Shown here: positions 62,265 through 64,000 of the stretch, in pieces | How the letters are laid out: every line of letters begins with the position of its first letter | Numbering within the stretch: the stretch's first letter is position 1 | Assembly (NCBI GenBank): GCA_905331475.1 | Contig: CAJNYU010000133.1 | Coordinates: 1 to 64,000, forward strand | Direction: 5' to 3' | From: Rotaria socialis | Lineage: Eukaryota; Rotifera; Eurotatoria; Philodinida; Philodinidae | Length of the DNA: 64,000 nucleotides | The notes under the pieces: generated by a model | The model's database searches: none | Seen by the model: the letters and a program-made list of their open reading frames with translations, nothing else | Told to the model about the DNA's origin: nothing | Position numbers and translations under genes: made by a program

Positions 62265-62295
<31 letters not shown>

Positions 62296-64000
62296 TGCAA
62301 TCGAATATGATTTGAATAACTGATAGAATTCTTCTTTTATTTTGGTAAATGTTTCTCAGTATTTGTTAAATAATTTTCTAATGATGGATGTGCCTTAAGG
62401 ACAAATAACGTTTTCATCTTTTTTCTATCATTTAATCATTGAATTTCTCTTTTTTATTTCTTTTCTTCATAATCGAATCAAGCACACCAATAAACACGAA
62501 AAGCTCTAAGTGCATCATTATAATGACATGCCAATGAACTAAACGCGCGACAATCATTAAAAACAACGCCTACCACCTATACATACTCAATAACTATAAA
62601 CCAGATCACTCATGATGATGATGATGATGATGATCATCATCTGTATATATATATATATATAAATATGTATTGATCTTTTTCATAGATATGTCTTTTGTTT
62701 TGTTTTTATTTAAAATTGACCTAAAGGTAAAATAGAAAAAACCGTAAAGGGCTGGATAGAACAATCAATAATTGTATACGATATAAAAATGCACGGTATT
62801 GTTGTATAAACACATATTAGTTAGAAAAACAATTTTATTCTCGACAATGACAACATTACTTACGGAAACTTGATTAATTTCCGTAACTGATGGTGGAACG
62901 TGTGTGTACTGTTTTTTTTCTCCTCACTAAATCAATATTGAATGAGAATGACGACAATCAAATTCTTTATTCTTTTACTTTAATTGAAGATTTTTCTTTA
63001 ATGGTTTATATTTTATTTCAATGAAGAAAAAAAGCGAAAAATCGATAAAACAAAAAAAGAAAGAAAAAAAGAAAGAAGACGAAGATGTCTGATCATTTTT
63101 AATCTAGTTAATGTATTTTTGATGGACACATGAGATTATTTTAGTTGACATTAATTAAATGACAAGTTAAGTCTATCAAATAATTATTTGAATAAAATTT
63201 AAATGTTTATTCACAATCATAAACAAAACTAAACAAAATTTCTATTTAACAAATAAAAATTTGAGATGTTTATTAAGTAATTTCTATTTATCTGAACATA
63301 AGGTATCCTAATTTGATCAATGTTACATTCAATAGATCATATATCACACCAAAAAATTATATTTACATTTGTCAACAATAACTTCTCAACTTACAATATC
63401 ACTATTATTTTTCATTGAACAAACTAATTCTGATTGTTACTTTCGCGTTTAACTAAACTTTAGAATATCGTTTGTAAAGAAAACAAGAAAAATATTTGTT
63501 TTAATTCTTAATTAGAGTTTTGATTATTTCCGTTTTTATATCAATTGAAGATTCTATTCACAGTTTCTTTTTGAAAATATTTCTTATCTTTAATTTCTTC
63601 ATAGAAAAATTAAAAATTAAAAGTAAATAAATAGATTTGATTTGATTTATTTTTCAAAAAGATAAGGATACAAAGTAGTATTAATTAAATTAAACAATTG
63701 ATGATTTAGGCCTTGAGGTGAAATTAAGAACTGAAGTTATTCTTAAATATTTTAGACTAATACATAAAATAAAAGAATTCATTAATATTTTATCTTAATA
63801 TGACTTATCATTTTTAAAAATATTATTGATTTATTTTTTGCTTTACTAGAGTTTTTTTTTATAACAAACCATGTATGCAACGATACTATTGAAGTAAAAT
63901 TATTTATGACCATCAAAATTTCGTATTTTTATTGTAGAATACTCTTGTGACGTATGATTGCCTCAATCTATAAAAACTTATTTATCTTAATGATTTTTGT
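61493..64000. other. Mirror of 8311-10818; palindrome runs off the window
   Basis: 3' flank of the right-arm UNCX copy. AT-rich with the mirrored microsatellites at 62137-62164, 62262-62287 and 62611-62660. No gene is seen, and the symmetry has not ended by 64000. Confidence 0.6.

Larger units (their letters stand above)
8311..64000. repeat. Giant zero-spacer palindrome (at least 27,845 bp per arm)
   Basis: Position x on one strand equals position 72311-x on the other. The terminal bases at 63971-64000 are the reverse complement of 8311-8340. All long ORFs in the left arm (10075 to 35292) recur in the right arm with identical translations, and their coordinates sum to 72311 without exception, so no net insertion or deletion separates the arms. 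The axis lies between 36155 and 36156 in a TATATATATA tract with no unique spacer. The palindrome continues off the right edge of the window, so its true length and outer limits are unknown. All genes in the left arm are present twice. Confidence 0.97.

Noticed and set aside
1..64000. Bacterial-type features: operators, CRISPR arrays, insertion sequences, ribosome binding sites
   Set aside because: The window is eukaryotic with spliced genes; no regularly spaced repeats or prokaryotic gene organisation were found.
1..64000. Arthropod (for example mite) origin
   Set aside because: AT-richness and triplet repeats would fit, but the apparent trans-splice junctions and 32-bp gene spacing fit a rotifer better. 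This is not excluded, only judged less likely.

Overview
The window is AT-rich animal nuclear DNA (roughly 70% A+T by eye). Genes have short GT-AG introns, mostly 45-130 bp, and the products are typical of animals: a Unc4/UNCX homeobox protein, a catecholamine-type GPCR, an ARHGAP21/23-like PDZ protein, CAMKMT, UTP23, AGPAT5, Dr1/NC2-beta and tRNA-Ala(AGC). Compact genes, a 32-bp gene spacing and splice-acceptor signals 0-24 bp upstream of most start codons suggest a lineage that uses spliced-leader trans-splicing. A bdelloid (or other) rotifer fits best. That assignment is inference; another AT-rich invertebrate cannot be excluded.

Layout. (1) 1-1740, minus strand: the 5' end of an ARHGAP21/23-like gene, cut by the window start. 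(2) 1760-8310: mostly featureless AT-rich DNA, with a ~1.5-kb element bounded by long degenerate inverted repeats at 5944-7430. (3) 8311-64000: a palindrome centred between 36155 and 36156. Every position x in the left arm pairs with 72311-x in the right arm, with no spacer and no difference found wherever I compared them. It runs off the right edge of the window, so 8311 is only where its visible part begins.

Each arm carries, from outside to centre: Unc4/UNCX (transcribed outward), then CAMKMT, UTP23, AGPAT5 and DR1 (transcribed toward the centre), then the GPCR and a tRNA-Ala (both transcribed away from the centre toward the arm's outer end). CAMKMT, UTP23 and AGPAT5 look like an operon. 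UTP23 ends inside an AATAAA hexamer, and AGPAT5 starts 32 bp later behind a strong 3' splice site. The large first intron of UTP23 holds two repeat insertions. One is a short inverted-repeat element with a second family member between the GPCR and the tRNA gene.

The most striking feature is the palindrome itself: at least 27,845 bp per arm, zero spacer, and hypermutable microsatellites of the same length in both arms. It is either a very recent fold-back duplication or an assembly/read artefact, and the sequence alone cannot decide. All right-arm annotations are second copies and should not be counted as independent genes until this is settled.
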